A DNA stretch of 9,431 bases from Myxococcota bacterium (GTDB lineage: Bacteria; Myxococcota_C; UBA6777): positions 1 to 9,431 of the forward strand of contig CAUJFU010000304.1 of assembly GCA_963169055.1 (NCBI GenBank), written 5' to 3'. Every line of letters begins with the position of its first letter. Positions within the stretch are counted from its first letter, which is position 1. The notes under the pieces are model-generated. The model made no database searches, was not told the origin of the DNA, and saw nothing but the letters and a program-made list of their open reading frames with translations. This document shows, piece after piece, positions 1-6,597 of the stretch. The position numbers and the translations under genes were made by a program.

Positions 1-52
1 GCCCTCAAAAAAGAGGGTCACTTTCTCAAAACACCCTAATGTGAGCAGCCAC

Positions 53-71
53 AAAAAGTCAATGACTTTTT
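53..71. terminator. candidate hairpin terminator downstream of the 106-1293 gene
   Basis: A near-perfect palindrome: arms AAAAAGT and ACTTTTT around a five-base loop. It lies 35 bases beyond the stop codon of the minus-strand gene. The A/T-only outer stem gives a run of T in either direction, so it could end transcription both ways. The stem has few G/C pairs, so termination would be weak. A second small hairpin (CCCTC/GAGGG, 2-17) lies closer to the window edge and has no T-run. Confidence 0.35.
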
Positions 72-105
72 ACGCCTGCTCTGTCCTTCGTTCGCTTACC
101 CGCCC

Positions 106-1293
106 CTAAAGAAGCGGGACTGCGCTCACTTTTCGTTCAAAGATGTAGCGCTCTGTTGGAGAAAGCAGATCGCCAAGTTCATCTTTGACGGCTTCAAAGA
201 TCCCTAAGCAAGTTAGAAATTCAAGATAAAGACCGACACGAAGAAGCCATTTGGGTTCTGTGAAATGCCGCTTTTTTTGCACGATATCTTGATACAATGC
301 CTTCATATACAAGTCGGCTTTTTCCGTCCCGATGGAGAGAACAGGATACCAAGGGTGATATGTATGGTCGATGGCTGAGATGCCGGATTCTTGGGCTTGT
401 CGCACAGTATCGGGTTGGATGATCTTTTCGAGGACACGCTGATAGAGGCTGCCAAAGCGCCGCGCATCGAAGATCTCCGTATCGAAGGAGGTTTCGGAGA
501 TTGGGAGATCTTGTTGGTGGAGAGTGAGGCTGATGCGAGCGCGTTGGTGGAAGAGGTGGCCAAATGTGAAGGGATCGTCGTGATCTGTGGCGTATTGCGT
601 GACAGCGGGGGCCAGTTCACTCCACGACCAAGGCGTCAGGCGCGGTGTTTTTCCATCGGAGACAGCGGTGTTGTGGGAGACAGCGGTGTTGTGGGAGACA
701 GTCGTATCGTTGGAGAGAGCGGTATCGTTGGAGAGAGTCGTGCTGTTGGGGAGGAAGGTGTCGTTGGGGAGGAAGGTATCGTTGGGGTGAAGAGCGAGGA
801 CAAGGCTTTGTGGGCTCCATGCTTCGGGGGAGACGTGCGCGAGGGTGAGCTCGCCCTGTTCTTGGGGTGCGAAACGTGCGGCATGGACGGGGATTTGGGT
901 TTGGTGAGGGAGGGGGGAGACTTTTTGGGGATGGAGTGGATCGCAAAAACAAACGGAAAGGCGGAGCGTATAGTCGTTGCTGTGGGCCTTGAATTGTTCT
1001 TGTGGGTCTTGGATTTGATAGAGCAGATACAGGGTATTGTTTGCTGCTTCTTCGAGAGGAACGATCAGCCCGACGTGTTCGCTCGATCCGTAGCCTGCGT
1101 AGCGAATCTCGTCAAACGGGCGGCGCCCTCGGACAAAAGGAATGCTTCGCAACAATGGAAGCGTCGATGTCGCGTCTTTTTGAAACGAAGACAAAAAATG
1201 CTCGATGATACGGAGTTTTTCTTGTTCGGCCATGCCTTCGACCGAAGACGACAGGAGAGCGCGCAAGTTGGAAAAGAAGTCTGTTCGGTTCAT
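106..1293 (-). CDS. unknown-function protein with hexapeptide repeats (395 aa)
   Basis: I do not recognise a named family. The product is soluble-looking, with no signal peptide or membrane segment. Three parts are visible: an alpha/beta-looking N-terminal half (about 1-165), seven tandem hexapeptides (171-212, NDTFLP-like to HNTAVS), and a C-terminal part (about 215-395). The C-terminal part ends in a helical stretch rich in Leu/Phe/Glu that looks the most protein-like (WLLRVGLYLEFL, then LLSPTERYIFER). The start is set at the ATG at 1291-1293, preceded by GAGG with a 7-base gap. An in-frame ATG at 1372-1374 would place the start inside the likely promoter, so I reject it. The gene is divergent from the radical SAM gene, with 114 bases between starts. 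The antisense strand is also open over most of this gene, but its translation is repetitive and Gly/Glu/Val-skewed, so I take the minus strand as coding. Confidence 0.75.
   Translation of the reverse strand: MNRTDFFSNLRALLSSSVEGMAEQEKLRIIEHFLSSFQKDATSTLPLLRSIPFVRGRRPFDEIRYAGYGSSEHVGLIVPLEEAANNTLYLLYQIQDPQEQFKAHSNDYTLRLSVCFCDPLHPQKVSPLPHQTQIPVHAARFAPQEQGELTLAHVSPEAWSPQSLVLALHPNDTFLPNDTFLPNSTTLSNDTALSNDTTVSHNTAVSHNTAVSDGKTPRLTPWSWSELAPAVTQYATDHDDPFTFGHLFHQRARISLTLHQQDLPISETSFDTEIFDARRFGSLYQRVLEKIIQPDTVRQAQESGISAIDHTYHPWYPVLSIGTEKADLYMKALYQDIVQKKRHFTEPKWLLRVGLYLEFLTCLGIFEAVKDELGDLLSPTERYIFERKVSAVPLL
658..783 (-). repeat. seven tandem 18-bp repeats encoding hexapeptides
   Basis: Seven in-register 18-bp units. 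Read on the coding minus strand they give NDTFLP, NDTFLP, NSTTLS, NDTALS, NDTTVS, HNTAVS and HNTAVS (residues 171-212). Units one and two (658-675, 676-693) are identical, as expected of recent slippage or unequal exchange. The others differ mainly at third codon positions. Because the unit is a multiple of three, copy number can change without breaking the frame. The unit keeps Asn-x-Thr/Ser or His-Asn-Thr in every copy, which suggests a flexible, polar linker. Confidence 0.9.
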
Positions 1294-1321
1294 TGGAGGG
1301 CCTCGATCTGTGAGTGTGGGG

Positions 1322-1352
1322 TTGACGCAAGGGAATGCAGGGCCATGATACT
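1322..1352 (+). promoter_or_regulatory. candidate promoter for the radical SAM gene
   Basis: TTGACG (1322-1327) and GATACT (1347-1352) with a 19-base spacer. The -10 overlaps the -10 of the opposing promoter, so the two genes would compete for polymerase. A six-base inverted repeat (ACCGCC 1360-1365, GGCGGT 1380-1385) just downstream could be an operator. The long spacer makes the call tentative. Confidence 0.25.
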
Positions 1353-1374
1353 TTTCCGCACCGCCTTGGAGCAA
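1345..1374 (-). promoter_or_regulatory. candidate sigma70 promoter for the 106-1293 gene
   Basis: On the minus strand, TTGCTC (1369-1374) and TATCAT (1345-1350) are separated by 18 bases. The -10 matches consensus at five of six positions and the -35 at three. Transcription would begin near 1337 and leave a leader of about 44 bases. This placement supports the ATG at 1293 over the upstream ATG. Confidence 0.35.
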
Positions 1375-1407
1375 GAGGAGGCGGTTTCAAGAGATGGAGC
1401 GTTAGAG

Positions 1408-2547
1408 ATGGAAGATTCGGCGAGGTTCGGAGCGGTGGGGGAAGACATGGGGATCTTTTCGGTGTCACCGTTATTTGCGCAGATCATGTCTTGGGGGCTG
1501 CCTGTGTATCGGCGTTTTTCTTTGGAAGAGCGGGTGTTGTCGTTTCCGATCGCGGGTCGCGAATGGAAGGTGGCCTTGCCGATCACCTTCACTCCGTTTG
1601 CTTCGGTGCAGCCGTGTTCTGCGCGCTGCGTCTTTTGCTCAGAGACGTTGATCCACAAAGAAGCATCGCAGCTTTCCGCGAGTCTTCGTCCGGGCGCGGA
1701 TTATTTTGAGCGACTGCGTGAGGTGTTATTGGCGCTGCGTGGCCTTCCGTTGTGCTTTTCGCTTTCTGGGCTTGAGGCAACGGATCAATCGACGTGGTTG
1801 GAGGCGTTATTGGGTGTGCTTCAAGAGCACCAAGATGGCGGTGGCGTGGTCGAAAGCAAGGTTTTATACAGCAACGCGGCGGGCTTGGCGCGTGAAACGA
1901 CTGGAGCGCGGCTGTTGCCGATCCTTCGGTCGTTTGCGCTCACGCGAATAGAGCTTTCTCGACACCACCATCAAGAAGACCAGAACGATGCGATCATGCG
2001 CTTTCGTCGGGGGCAGCCGATCCGCCATCAGGCTGTGTTTGAGCGAACCGTACAAGATCTGCTCGTGGCGGAGATCCCCGTTCGTCTTGTGTGCGTGTTG
2101 CAGTCGGGTGGCGTTGCTTGTGCGCGGGATGTGTGGGCGTATCTTGCTTGGGCGGTATCTTGTGGTGCAAAGGATGTAGTGTTTCGGGAATTTTCTCGGC
2201 TTCACGATATCTATCAAGAGAATCAAACCTCTCGGAATATCGAGGATCGTCGAGTGTCTTTGGAGGCGCTTTTGCAGGAGATATTATTGTCTCCTTTACC
2301 AAAAGGGCTCACTTGGACGGGTTTGACAGTCGGTTATTATTTCTGGAATATCGAGATGATGACTTCCGAAGGAGTACGGATCACTTTTGAGACTTCCGAT
2401 TACAAATCGATGAAAGAGCGCCATCGTTCCGAGGTGTTGTACAAGCTGGTGTATCATGCCAACGGAAACCTTTGTGGAGATTGGGATCCGTTTGGTTCGA
2501 TCGTCTGGCCTTCACCAAGGCGGGCCATTTTTGAGAGGGAGGACTAG
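1408..2547 (+). CDS. radical SAM protein (379 aa)
   Basis: A radical SAM enzyme would bind a [4Fe-4S] cluster and cleave S-adenosylmethionine to a 5'-deoxyadenosyl radical. The cluster motif is CSARCVFC, with Cys70, Cys74 and Cys77 (CX3CX2C). After it come a strand-turn resembling the GGExT region (SLSGLEAT), VLYSNAAGL (resembling the LxTNG strand) and ELSRHHH...IMRFR. The C-terminal half contains VVFREFSRL, a GYYFWN motif and a terminal GNLCGDWDPFG segment. No SPASM or second cluster motif is evident, so the substrate is unknown. The frame is open far upstream (to 391), but that part is antisense to the neighbouring gene. I choose the ATG at 1408, with GGAG nine bases upstream. ATG 1447, with a GGGGGAAG-like site, is an alternative. 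The gene is monocistronic, ending at the 2555-2586 hairpin. Confidence 0.8.
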   Translation: MEDSARFGAVGEDMGIFSVSPLFAQIMSWGLPVYRRFSLEERVLSFPIAGREWKVALPITFTPFASVQPCSARCVFCSETLIHKEASQLSASLRPGADYFERLREVLLALRGLPLCFSLSGLEATDQSTWLEALLGVLQEHQDGGGVVESKVLYSNAAGLARETTGARLLPILRSFALTRIELSRHHHQEDQNDAIMRFRRGQPIRHQAVFERTVQDLLVAEIPVRLVCVLQSGGVACARDVWAYLAWAVSCGAKDVVFREFSRLHDIYQENQTSRNIEDRRVSLEALLQEILLSPLPKGLTWTGLTVGYYFWNIEMMTSEGVRITFETSDYKSMKERHRSEVLYKLVYHANGNLCGDWDPFGSIVWPSPRRAIFERED

Positions 2548-2554
2548 AAACGAA

Positions 2555-2586
2555 AAAAGCCGATCAACTTAGATTGATCAGCTTTT
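2555..2586. terminator. bidirectional hairpin terminator
   Basis: AAAAGC (2555-2560) pairs with GCTTTT (2581-2586) and GATCAA (2562-2567) with TTGATC (2574-2579). One C-A mismatch interrupts the stem and the loop has six bases. It starts eight bases after the radical SAM stop. In the minus direction it ends in a run of six T shortly after the tRNA 3' end, so it most likely serves both genes. Confidence 0.75.
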
Positions 2587-2590
2587 GATT

Positions 2591-2673
2591 TGGGCAGGGC
2601 TGGATTCGAACCAGCGAAGCCAGAGGCGTCAGATTTACAGTCTGATGGGTTTGGACCACTTCCCTACCTACCC
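2591..2673 (-). tRNA. tRNA-Tyr (anticodon GTA)
   Basis: An 83-base class II tRNA. The acceptor stem is GGGTAGG/CCTGCCC (one T-G wobble) with discriminator A. The anticodon stem is TCAGA/TCTGA with loop CTGTAAA, so the anticodon is GTA (genomic 2636-2638). The long variable arm has a GCC/GGC stem, as in bacterial tRNA-Tyr, and the T arm is GCTGG-TTCGAAT-CCAGC. The 3' CCA is not encoded and must be added. A strong promoter lies upstream and a hairpin terminator downstream, so it is an independent single-tRNA unit. Confidence 0.95.
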
Positions 2674-2733
2674 GAAGTATCTTTGTTGTCATGGAGAGCG
2701 TTTTGTGCTTTGAATAACAACAAGGTGTTGCGC

Positions 2734-2762
2734 TATATAGCGGACAGGATGAGATCTGTCAA
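2734..2762 (-). promoter_or_regulatory. sigma70 promoter of tRNA-Tyr
   Basis: On the minus strand, a perfect TTGACA (2757-2762), a 17-base spacer and TATATA (2734-2739). The bases after the -10 (GCGCAACACC) form a GC-rich discriminator, which is typical of stable-RNA promoters under stringent control. The expected start is near 2727, leaving a 5' leader of about 53 bases to be removed by RNase P. Confidence 0.75.
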
Positions 2763-2840
2763 GCTGATTTTTGCGCTTGGGTGCTTGATTTGAGCCGAGG
2801 TACTTGGTTTTACAGGATTTTTCAAGAAGAGGAGTTCGTC

Positions 2841-3080
2841 ATGATCGAGATTCGTATGCAGATCGAAGTACACAACGCGGAAGAGTTGGCTCGTCAAAAG
2901 AAAGGGGGATGGGTGACGCGTTTGGCGCGGTGGGCTGGGGTGGATCTGCAACGAAGAGCAGAAGAAGCGATTGCCAAAGAAGTGGTCGAAGGGTTGCGCG
3001 AGCGTTTGTTGCCGATGTTGCAACAACAAGGCGTCGAAGCGACGCTGCGCCTCGATCATTCGGTGGTCTTGCATCAGTGA
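2841..3080 (+). CDS. small protein of unknown function (79 aa)
   Basis: I do not recognise a family. The start at ATG 2841 is supported by a strong ribosome-binding site, AAGAGGAG ending six bases upstream, better than any in-frame alternative. The protein has a short N-terminal strand (IEIRMQIEV), a Lys/Gly-rich turn, an amphipathic stretch with Trp residues (GGWVTRLARWAG) and a long charged helix (QRRAEEAIAKEVVEGLRERLLPML). It ends with a predicted strand (VEATLRLDHSVVLHQ). There is no signal peptide. A strand-helix-strand fold with a basic helix could bind nucleic acid or a partner protein, but this is inference from composition only. It is convergent with the methyltransferase gene (158 bases between stops) and shows no operon partner. 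Confidence 0.7.
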   Translation: MIEIRMQIEVHNAEELARQKKGGWVTRLARWAGVDLQRRAEEAIAKEVVEGLRERLLPMLQQQGVEATLRLDHSVVLHQ

Positions 3081-3085
3081 TGCAA
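3069..3085 (+). terminator. hairpin across the stop codon of the 79-aa gene
   Basis: Arms TTGCATC and GATGCAA (seven perfect pairs, three-base loop) enclose the TGA stop of the small gene. No T-run follows, so as an intrinsic terminator it is doubtful. It may instead protect the mRNA 3' end or be coincidental. Confidence 0.25.
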
Positions 3086-3238
3086 ATGTCCGAATCACCG
3101 AGAGCTTTGATGCTGCCTGTATTCAAGGCGACTATCGAACCACTCTATTCTTGCTGGCTCCCCGACGTGTGCGATGTTGCTTGTGTTCGATGCGCGGTTA
3201 AACCATGCGATTTTGGCCGATGCTTCGGTGTTTTCCGG

Positions 3239-3859
3239 TTAGCCGTTGCGAGGCATCCAACGAGCGAGGACTTCGCGGCCTTGACGGGCGGGGTGTGAGC
3301 GAGGGACGGGAAACATGGCTTTTGGGGTGAAGTAGGGAGAGAGCAAGCGCTCGACGAGTTCGGGAGACATGGCGAAAGGTGGGCCTGCGCCGTCTTCGGG
3401 GCGGATGGGAAAGATCAATGTCACGAGTTCGCCTGTGGGGGCGATCAATCGGGCCATTTGTTCTGCCCATGCTGTGCGTAAAGAGGGCGGGATCGCGCAC
3501 AAAAAGGTGTAATCCCAGATCAAAGAGAATGGCTCGTCGTTATAGGAGAAAAAGTCTGCGGTGTGGGCTTCGGCTTGGTGGGCGGAAAGTCCTTTGTTTT
3601 GGCGGAGTTCTCGAAAGCGGAAGACGGCTAGATCGACGAGATCGAGGGCTGTCACAGTGTATCCAGCCTGTGTGAGTGCGAGTGCATCGTAGCCGGATCC
3701 GCATCCCGGAACCAATGCCCGTCCTTTCGGAAGATCGGTGCTGGTGGATAGCAGATCGACCAGTGCAGGAGCGGCTTCTCCTGCATCCCAACGGGTGTCT
3801 CCTGTGGACCATGCTTCTTGCCAATAAGCGGTGCGTTCGGTGGTGGATGGAGCGGTCAT
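3239..3859 (-). CDS. TPMT-superfamily thiol/halide S-adenosylmethionine methyltransferase (206 aa)
   Basis: Predicted to transfer a methyl group from S-adenosylmethionine to a thiol, thiocyanate or halide, as in plant HOL-type and thiopurine methyltransferases (established family knowledge). Visible motifs in order are: TRWDAGEAAPAL (22-33), the N-terminal signature; LVPGCGSGYD (49-58), the SAM-binding glycine loop; Asp73, the expected ribose contact; Asp102 in TADFF; DYTFLCAIPP (116-125), characteristic of the group; then GELVTLIFP and a GPPF turn near the acceptor pocket. Length matches the family. The start ATG 3857-3859 has GAGGAA ten bases upstream. The frame stays open to 4102, but that extension crosses the promoter and an inserted element and lacks conserved sequence. 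The enzyme is cytosolic. The exact acceptor cannot be told from sequence. Confidence 0.87.
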   Translation of the reverse strand: MTAPSTTERTAYWQEAWSTGDTRWDAGEAAPALVDLLSTSTDLPKGRALVPGCGSGYDALALTQAGYTVTALDLVDLAVFRFRELRQNKGLSAHQAEAHTADFFSYNDEPFSLIWDYTFLCAIPPSLRTAWAEQMARLIAPTGELVTLIFPIRPEDGAGPPFAMSPELVERLLSPYFTPKAMFPVPRSHPARQGREVLARWMPRNG

Positions 3860-4055
3860 GGTGGTGGGTTTCCTCGTTGTTTTCGGAAGAACAGAGCGCA
3901 AGATGTAGGTTGTATACACCGAAGAACATCTGGTGTACAAGTGCGCCGCGTAAAGCATGGGCGCGATCTCTCGGTCGGACGTATGTGGGTGTCTGGTTGG
4001 AGCGACTTGCTGAGAAACTCCCGCAAGACCGATGAATCGCGTCAATTGTATCTGA
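3860..4055. other. intergenic region between the methyltransferase and the inserted element
   Basis: Apart from the promoter/inverted repeat at 3910-3940, I see no gene, RNA or repeat in this 196-base stretch. Frames that cross it are extensions of neighbouring genes without a start signal or recognisable sequence. Together with the element and short leader that follow, it forms a gene-free block from 3860 to 4258. Confidence 0.6.
3910..3940 (-). promoter_or_regulatory. promoter with overlapping inverted repeat for the methyltransferase
   Basis: Read on the minus strand, TTGTAC (3935-3940) and TATACA (3911-3916) with an 18-base spacer form a plausible promoter ending about 50 bases before the start codon. 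The same span is an inverted repeat: TTGTATACACC (3910-3920) and GGTGTACAA (3932-3940) around an 11-base centre, with two extra bases in one arm. The repeat covers both promoter boxes, the usual position of a repressor site. The regulator is not in the window. Confidence 0.4.
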
Positions 4056-4225
4056 TAGGGCTTACGCGGTTGCCAAAAAAAGCCGTGTTCGCACTCGTTC
4101 AAGCGAGAGTGTTGTCTGTTTGAAACACGCTCGATCTCTTCGCCGATACGGGGTCAAGGGAGCCGAGCTCCCTTGTGGGGTGTGGGGTGAAACCCCACCA
4201 AAACCGCCGAATTGCGTAAGTCCTA
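4056..4225. mobile_element. 170-bp MITE-like element with TIRs and target duplication
   Basis: The left end TAGGGCTTACGC (4056-4067) and right end GCGTAAGTCCTA (4214-4225) are inverted repeats matching at 11 of 12 bases. Both sides carry the same five bases, TCTGA (4051-4055 and 4226-4230), a typical target-site duplication. There is no transposase frame inside, so the element is non-autonomous. The interior is highly structured. A nine-pair hairpin CAAGGGAGC/GCTCCCTTG (4155-4175) is followed by GTGGGGT/ACCCCAC (4182-4198), and the left part can pair CGTGTT (4084-4089) with AACACG (4124-4129). I cannot assign an IS family. The alternative, chance repeats around a structured leader, is less likely because the duplication abuts both ends exactly. 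Confidence 0.65.
4155..4198. repeat. tandem hairpins inside the element
   Basis: The first hairpin has arms CAAGGGAGC (4155-4163) and GCTCCCTTG (4167-4175), nine perfect pairs on a CGA loop. The second has arms GTGGGGT (4182-4188) and ACCCCAC (4192-4198) on a GAA loop, preceded by another copy of GTGGGGT (4175-4181) that could compete for pairing. No T-run follows, so they do not look like simple terminators. Transcripts entering the downstream operon from the left would contain these structures. Confidence 0.7.
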
Positions 4226-4258
4226 TCTGAGAAAAAGCGAGAAAAAAGGCAAACGAGT

Positions 4259-6586
4259 TTGAGTTCACAGCTACACTTTTTTACAGGCAAGGGCGGTGTT
4301 GGCAAATCAACCGTGGTGGCGGCGTGTGCGTTGGCAGCGCAAGCGGCAGGGGAGCGCGTGTTGGTGGTGGAGTTGGGGGCGCATTCGGCGTTGCGGGGAA
4401 TTCTCCAACGTGCGGGGTTTTTGGTGGCGGAGGATGGGGGAAAGGCGACGACCTCTGCGCAAGCTGTACATCAGGAGATATGGGCGTTGGCGTTGCAGCC
4501 GGATCTTGCGTTGCTTGATTATGTGCAGACGTATGTGCGATCGCGCCGATGGGTTGAGCAGATCGTGCAGCACGCCGCGTTGCAGCGGTTTTTTCGAGCG
4601 GCTCCTGCGGTGGCAGAAGTGTTGCTGTTGGAGCGGCTTTTGCGTTTGAGTGAAGAAGTGGGTCCAAACAAGCGATGGGATCGGTTGTTTGTGGATCTGG
4701 ATGCGACGGGTCATGCGCTGATGTTTTTGGATCTGCATCGCAGTTTGTGGGGGGTGCTTGGGAAAAGCCCGTTGCGTGGGATGTTGGAGCGCGGTCGGGC
4801 GTTGTTGTCGGACCCTGCGCGTTGCCGTTTGCATCTCGTCACGCTGTTGCAGGCGCTCCCTGCACAGGAATGTCTGACGCTGTTTGAAACGCTGTGCGCA
4901 CGTTTTGATCTGCCGCTTGGTGTGTTGCTGTTGAACCAAACGCATCCTCCGTTGTTTTCGGGAGATGCGCTTGCTTTTGCCTGTTGGCTGCGTGAACCCC
5001 AAGCACTCCCCACCGAAAAGGCCGCGTTGCTTGAGCCTTCTTTGCAGACGATGGCGGAGTTTCTCGCGCAAGAGGCTGAAACAGAGCAAGAAAACCAACG
5101 ACAACGGCGTTTTCTGGCCGAGCACATCCCCTTGCCAAGTTTGGAGCTACCGCACCTCTCGCAAAGCCCCATTGATGCGCAAGCCCTTCTGTCTCTTGGG
5201 CGTCTTGTGTACCCTGCGCTGTTGCAAGTTCCTGCGTTTATCTCGAAGCACACCGCTGATCCCGATCTCGATTCTCCTGAAAAACAGGCATATTCCGCCG
5301 CCGCCTCAAAGCTTACCCAAAAAGACGCAAGCGAAAAACAGGCGGATGCCGCCCATTTTTCTGTTGCGGAGAGTGAGCAAGCGGATACGTCGATGCGATC
5401 GCTGTTTGAGGTGACAGAACGGTCGATGCTGTCGCCTCTTTGTACAGTTTCGGGGCAGCGGTTGGCGGCGGAGATCTTTTCACAGAAGGATCTATTGGTG
5501 TTTCTTGGTTCGGGTGGTGTAGGAAAAACCACCCTTGCGGCTTCTTGTGCGGTAGCTGCGGCTTACGCAGGGCGCCGTGTGATGCTTTTGACCATCGATC
5601 CAGCCAAGCGCCTCGCAGATGCTCTGGGTCTCGACGAGCTCCACGATCAGACCCGTCCTGTCGTACTGCCTGCGGTGGGGACACAACCCGCCCAAGGCTC
5701 CCTTCATGCCGCGATGTTGGAAACGCAGCACAGTTTTGACGAGCTGATCAGGCGGCTGACCGTCGACGACCTTGAGCGCCGAGAGCTGATCCTACAAAAT
5801 CGCGTCTACAAGGCTTTTTCGCGGACTCTTGCACGTTCTCATGCGTACGTTGCGATGGAGCGGTTGTATGCGGAGATCCAGACGGGTTCGTATGATCTGA
5901 TCGTCTTGGATACTCCGCCCACACAACACGCGCTGGATATCCTCGATGCGCCCGGCCATCTGTCGCGATTTTTGGAAGACAGCACGTTGACAGGATTTTT
6001 ACAGACTCGCCGAGGGATCGGACAACGCTTGTTTCAAAGTGGCTCCTTGCTTGCGCAAACGCTGTTGTCTTTGTTGTTGGGACGAGAACTCACACGGGAT
6101 ATCTCTTTGTTCTTTGAGATGTTTTTGGATCTTCGGGGTGGATTTCAAGAGCGCGCTAACGAAGTGCAAAACAAGCTGCGTTCGGCTGGATGTGGCTTTG
6201 TGTTGGTGGGCGTTCCTGATGCGACCGAAGGTGGGCCGTTTGATTTTTTGCGCGAACAAGTGATCGATCGAGGCTTGCCGTTGAGTGCGATCTGGCTAAA
6301 TCGAGCCTTTCGTGCGCTTACACTGCCCGAATATCGGGACTTTGTGTCTTTTGAACAGAGTGTGCCTGAGACGCTCTTGGACGGCGCAAAATTATGGGAG
6401 GCGGCTTTGCGTGGGCATCTCCAACAACTCCACCGCGAGCAGGAGCATCAGATGCAAACACTGCAACGGCTGATCGAGCCGTTGTCGCTGTCGTGCGCTG
6501 CGTGGGGATTCCCACAGATGGCGAGCGATATCTGTGATGTGCATGGACTGGCGAGATTGTTCTCGGCTTGTCGGGCTTTTCGTTGA
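4259..6586 (+). CDS. fused double ArsA/Get3-type ATPase (775 aa)
   Basis: A P-loop ATPase of the ArsA (GET3/TRC40-related) family containing two halves in one chain, as in arsenite-pump ArsA but longer (775 against about 580 aa). Half 1 (about 1-330) has Walker A GKGGVGKST (10-18) and a DLDATGHAL switch-II-like motif (146-154). Half 2 (about 410-775) has Walker A GSGGVGKTT (417-425), TIDPAKRLADALG (445-457) and DTPPTQHAL (551-559). A polar linker (about 335-405) rich in Ala/Ser/Asp/Lys joins them. In half 1 the DPA catalytic region is replaced by ELGAHSA (38-44), so its switch-I Asp is missing, whereas Asp447 is kept in half 2. No arsR, arsB or arsC is nearby, so arsenite export is doubtful. 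The start is TTG at 4259, the only candidate between an in-frame stop at 4217 and the Walker motif, with AAAAGG nine bases upstream. It is cytoplasmic and first gene of an operon with the lipoprotein 11 bases downstream. Confidence 0.88.
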   Translation: MSSQLHFFTGKGGVGKSTVVAACALAAQAAGERVLVVELGAHSALRGILQRAGFLVAEDGGKATTSAQAVHQEIWALALQPDLALLDYVQTYVRSRRWVEQIVQHAALQRFFRAAPAVAEVLLLERLLRLSEEVGPNKRWDRLFVDLDATGHALMFLDLHRSLWGVLGKSPLRGMLERGRALLSDPARCRLHLVTLLQALPAQECLTLFETLCARFDLPLGVLLLNQTHPPLFSGDALAFACWLREPQALPTEKAALLEPSLQTMAEFLAQEAETEQENQRQRRFLAEHIPLPSLELPHLSQSPIDAQALLSLGRLVYPALLQVPAFISKHTADPDLDSPEKQAYSAAASKLTQKDASEKQADAAHFSVAESEQADTSMRSLFEVTERSMLSPLCTVSGQRLAAEIFSQKDLLVFLGSGGVGKTTLAASCAVAAAYAGRRVMLLTIDPAKRLADALGLDELHDQTRPVVLPAVGTQPAQGSLHAAMLETQHSFDELIRRLTVDDLERRELILQNRVYKAFSRTLARSHAYVAMERLYAEIQTGSYDLIVLDTPPTQHALDILDAPGHLSRFLEDSTLTGFLQTRRGIGQRLFQSGSLLAQTLLSLLLGRELTRDISLFFEMFLDLRGGFQERANEVQNKLRSAGCGFVLVGVPDATEGGPFDFLREQVIDRGLPLSAIWLNRAFRALTLPEYRDFVSFEQSVPETLLDGAKLWEAALRGHLQQLHREQEHQMQTLQRLIEPLSLSCAAWGFPQMASDICDVHGLARLFSACRAFR

Positions 6587-6597
6587 AAGGAATGGCG

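Noticed and set aside
658-783. CRISPR array
   Set aside because: Units are contiguous 18-bp repeats without spacers and are in frame with a protein.
391-1407. Upstream extension of the radical SAM frame, giving 718 aa
   Set aside because: This part is antisense to the 106-1293 gene, reads as low-complexity Gly/Glu/Val sequence over the repeats, and lies before the likely promoter and ribosome-binding site.
3860-4102. Upstream extension of the methyltransferase frame
   Set aside because: It crosses the promoter/inverted repeat and enters the inserted element. Family members begin shortly before the TRWDAG motif, and ATG 3859 has a good ribosome-binding site.
4155-4198. Riboswitch in the ATPase leader
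   Set aside because: The hairpins fall inside a bounded element with inverted ends and target duplication, and match no riboswitch core I know.
4711-5532. 273-aa minus-strand frame
   Set aside because: It is an antisense shadow of the ATPase gene, with a Ser/Arg/Cys-rich translation and no recognisable motif.
4259-6586. Arsenical resistance operon
   Set aside because: No arsR, arsB, arsC or arsD is present, and the first ATPase half lacks the usual DPA motif.
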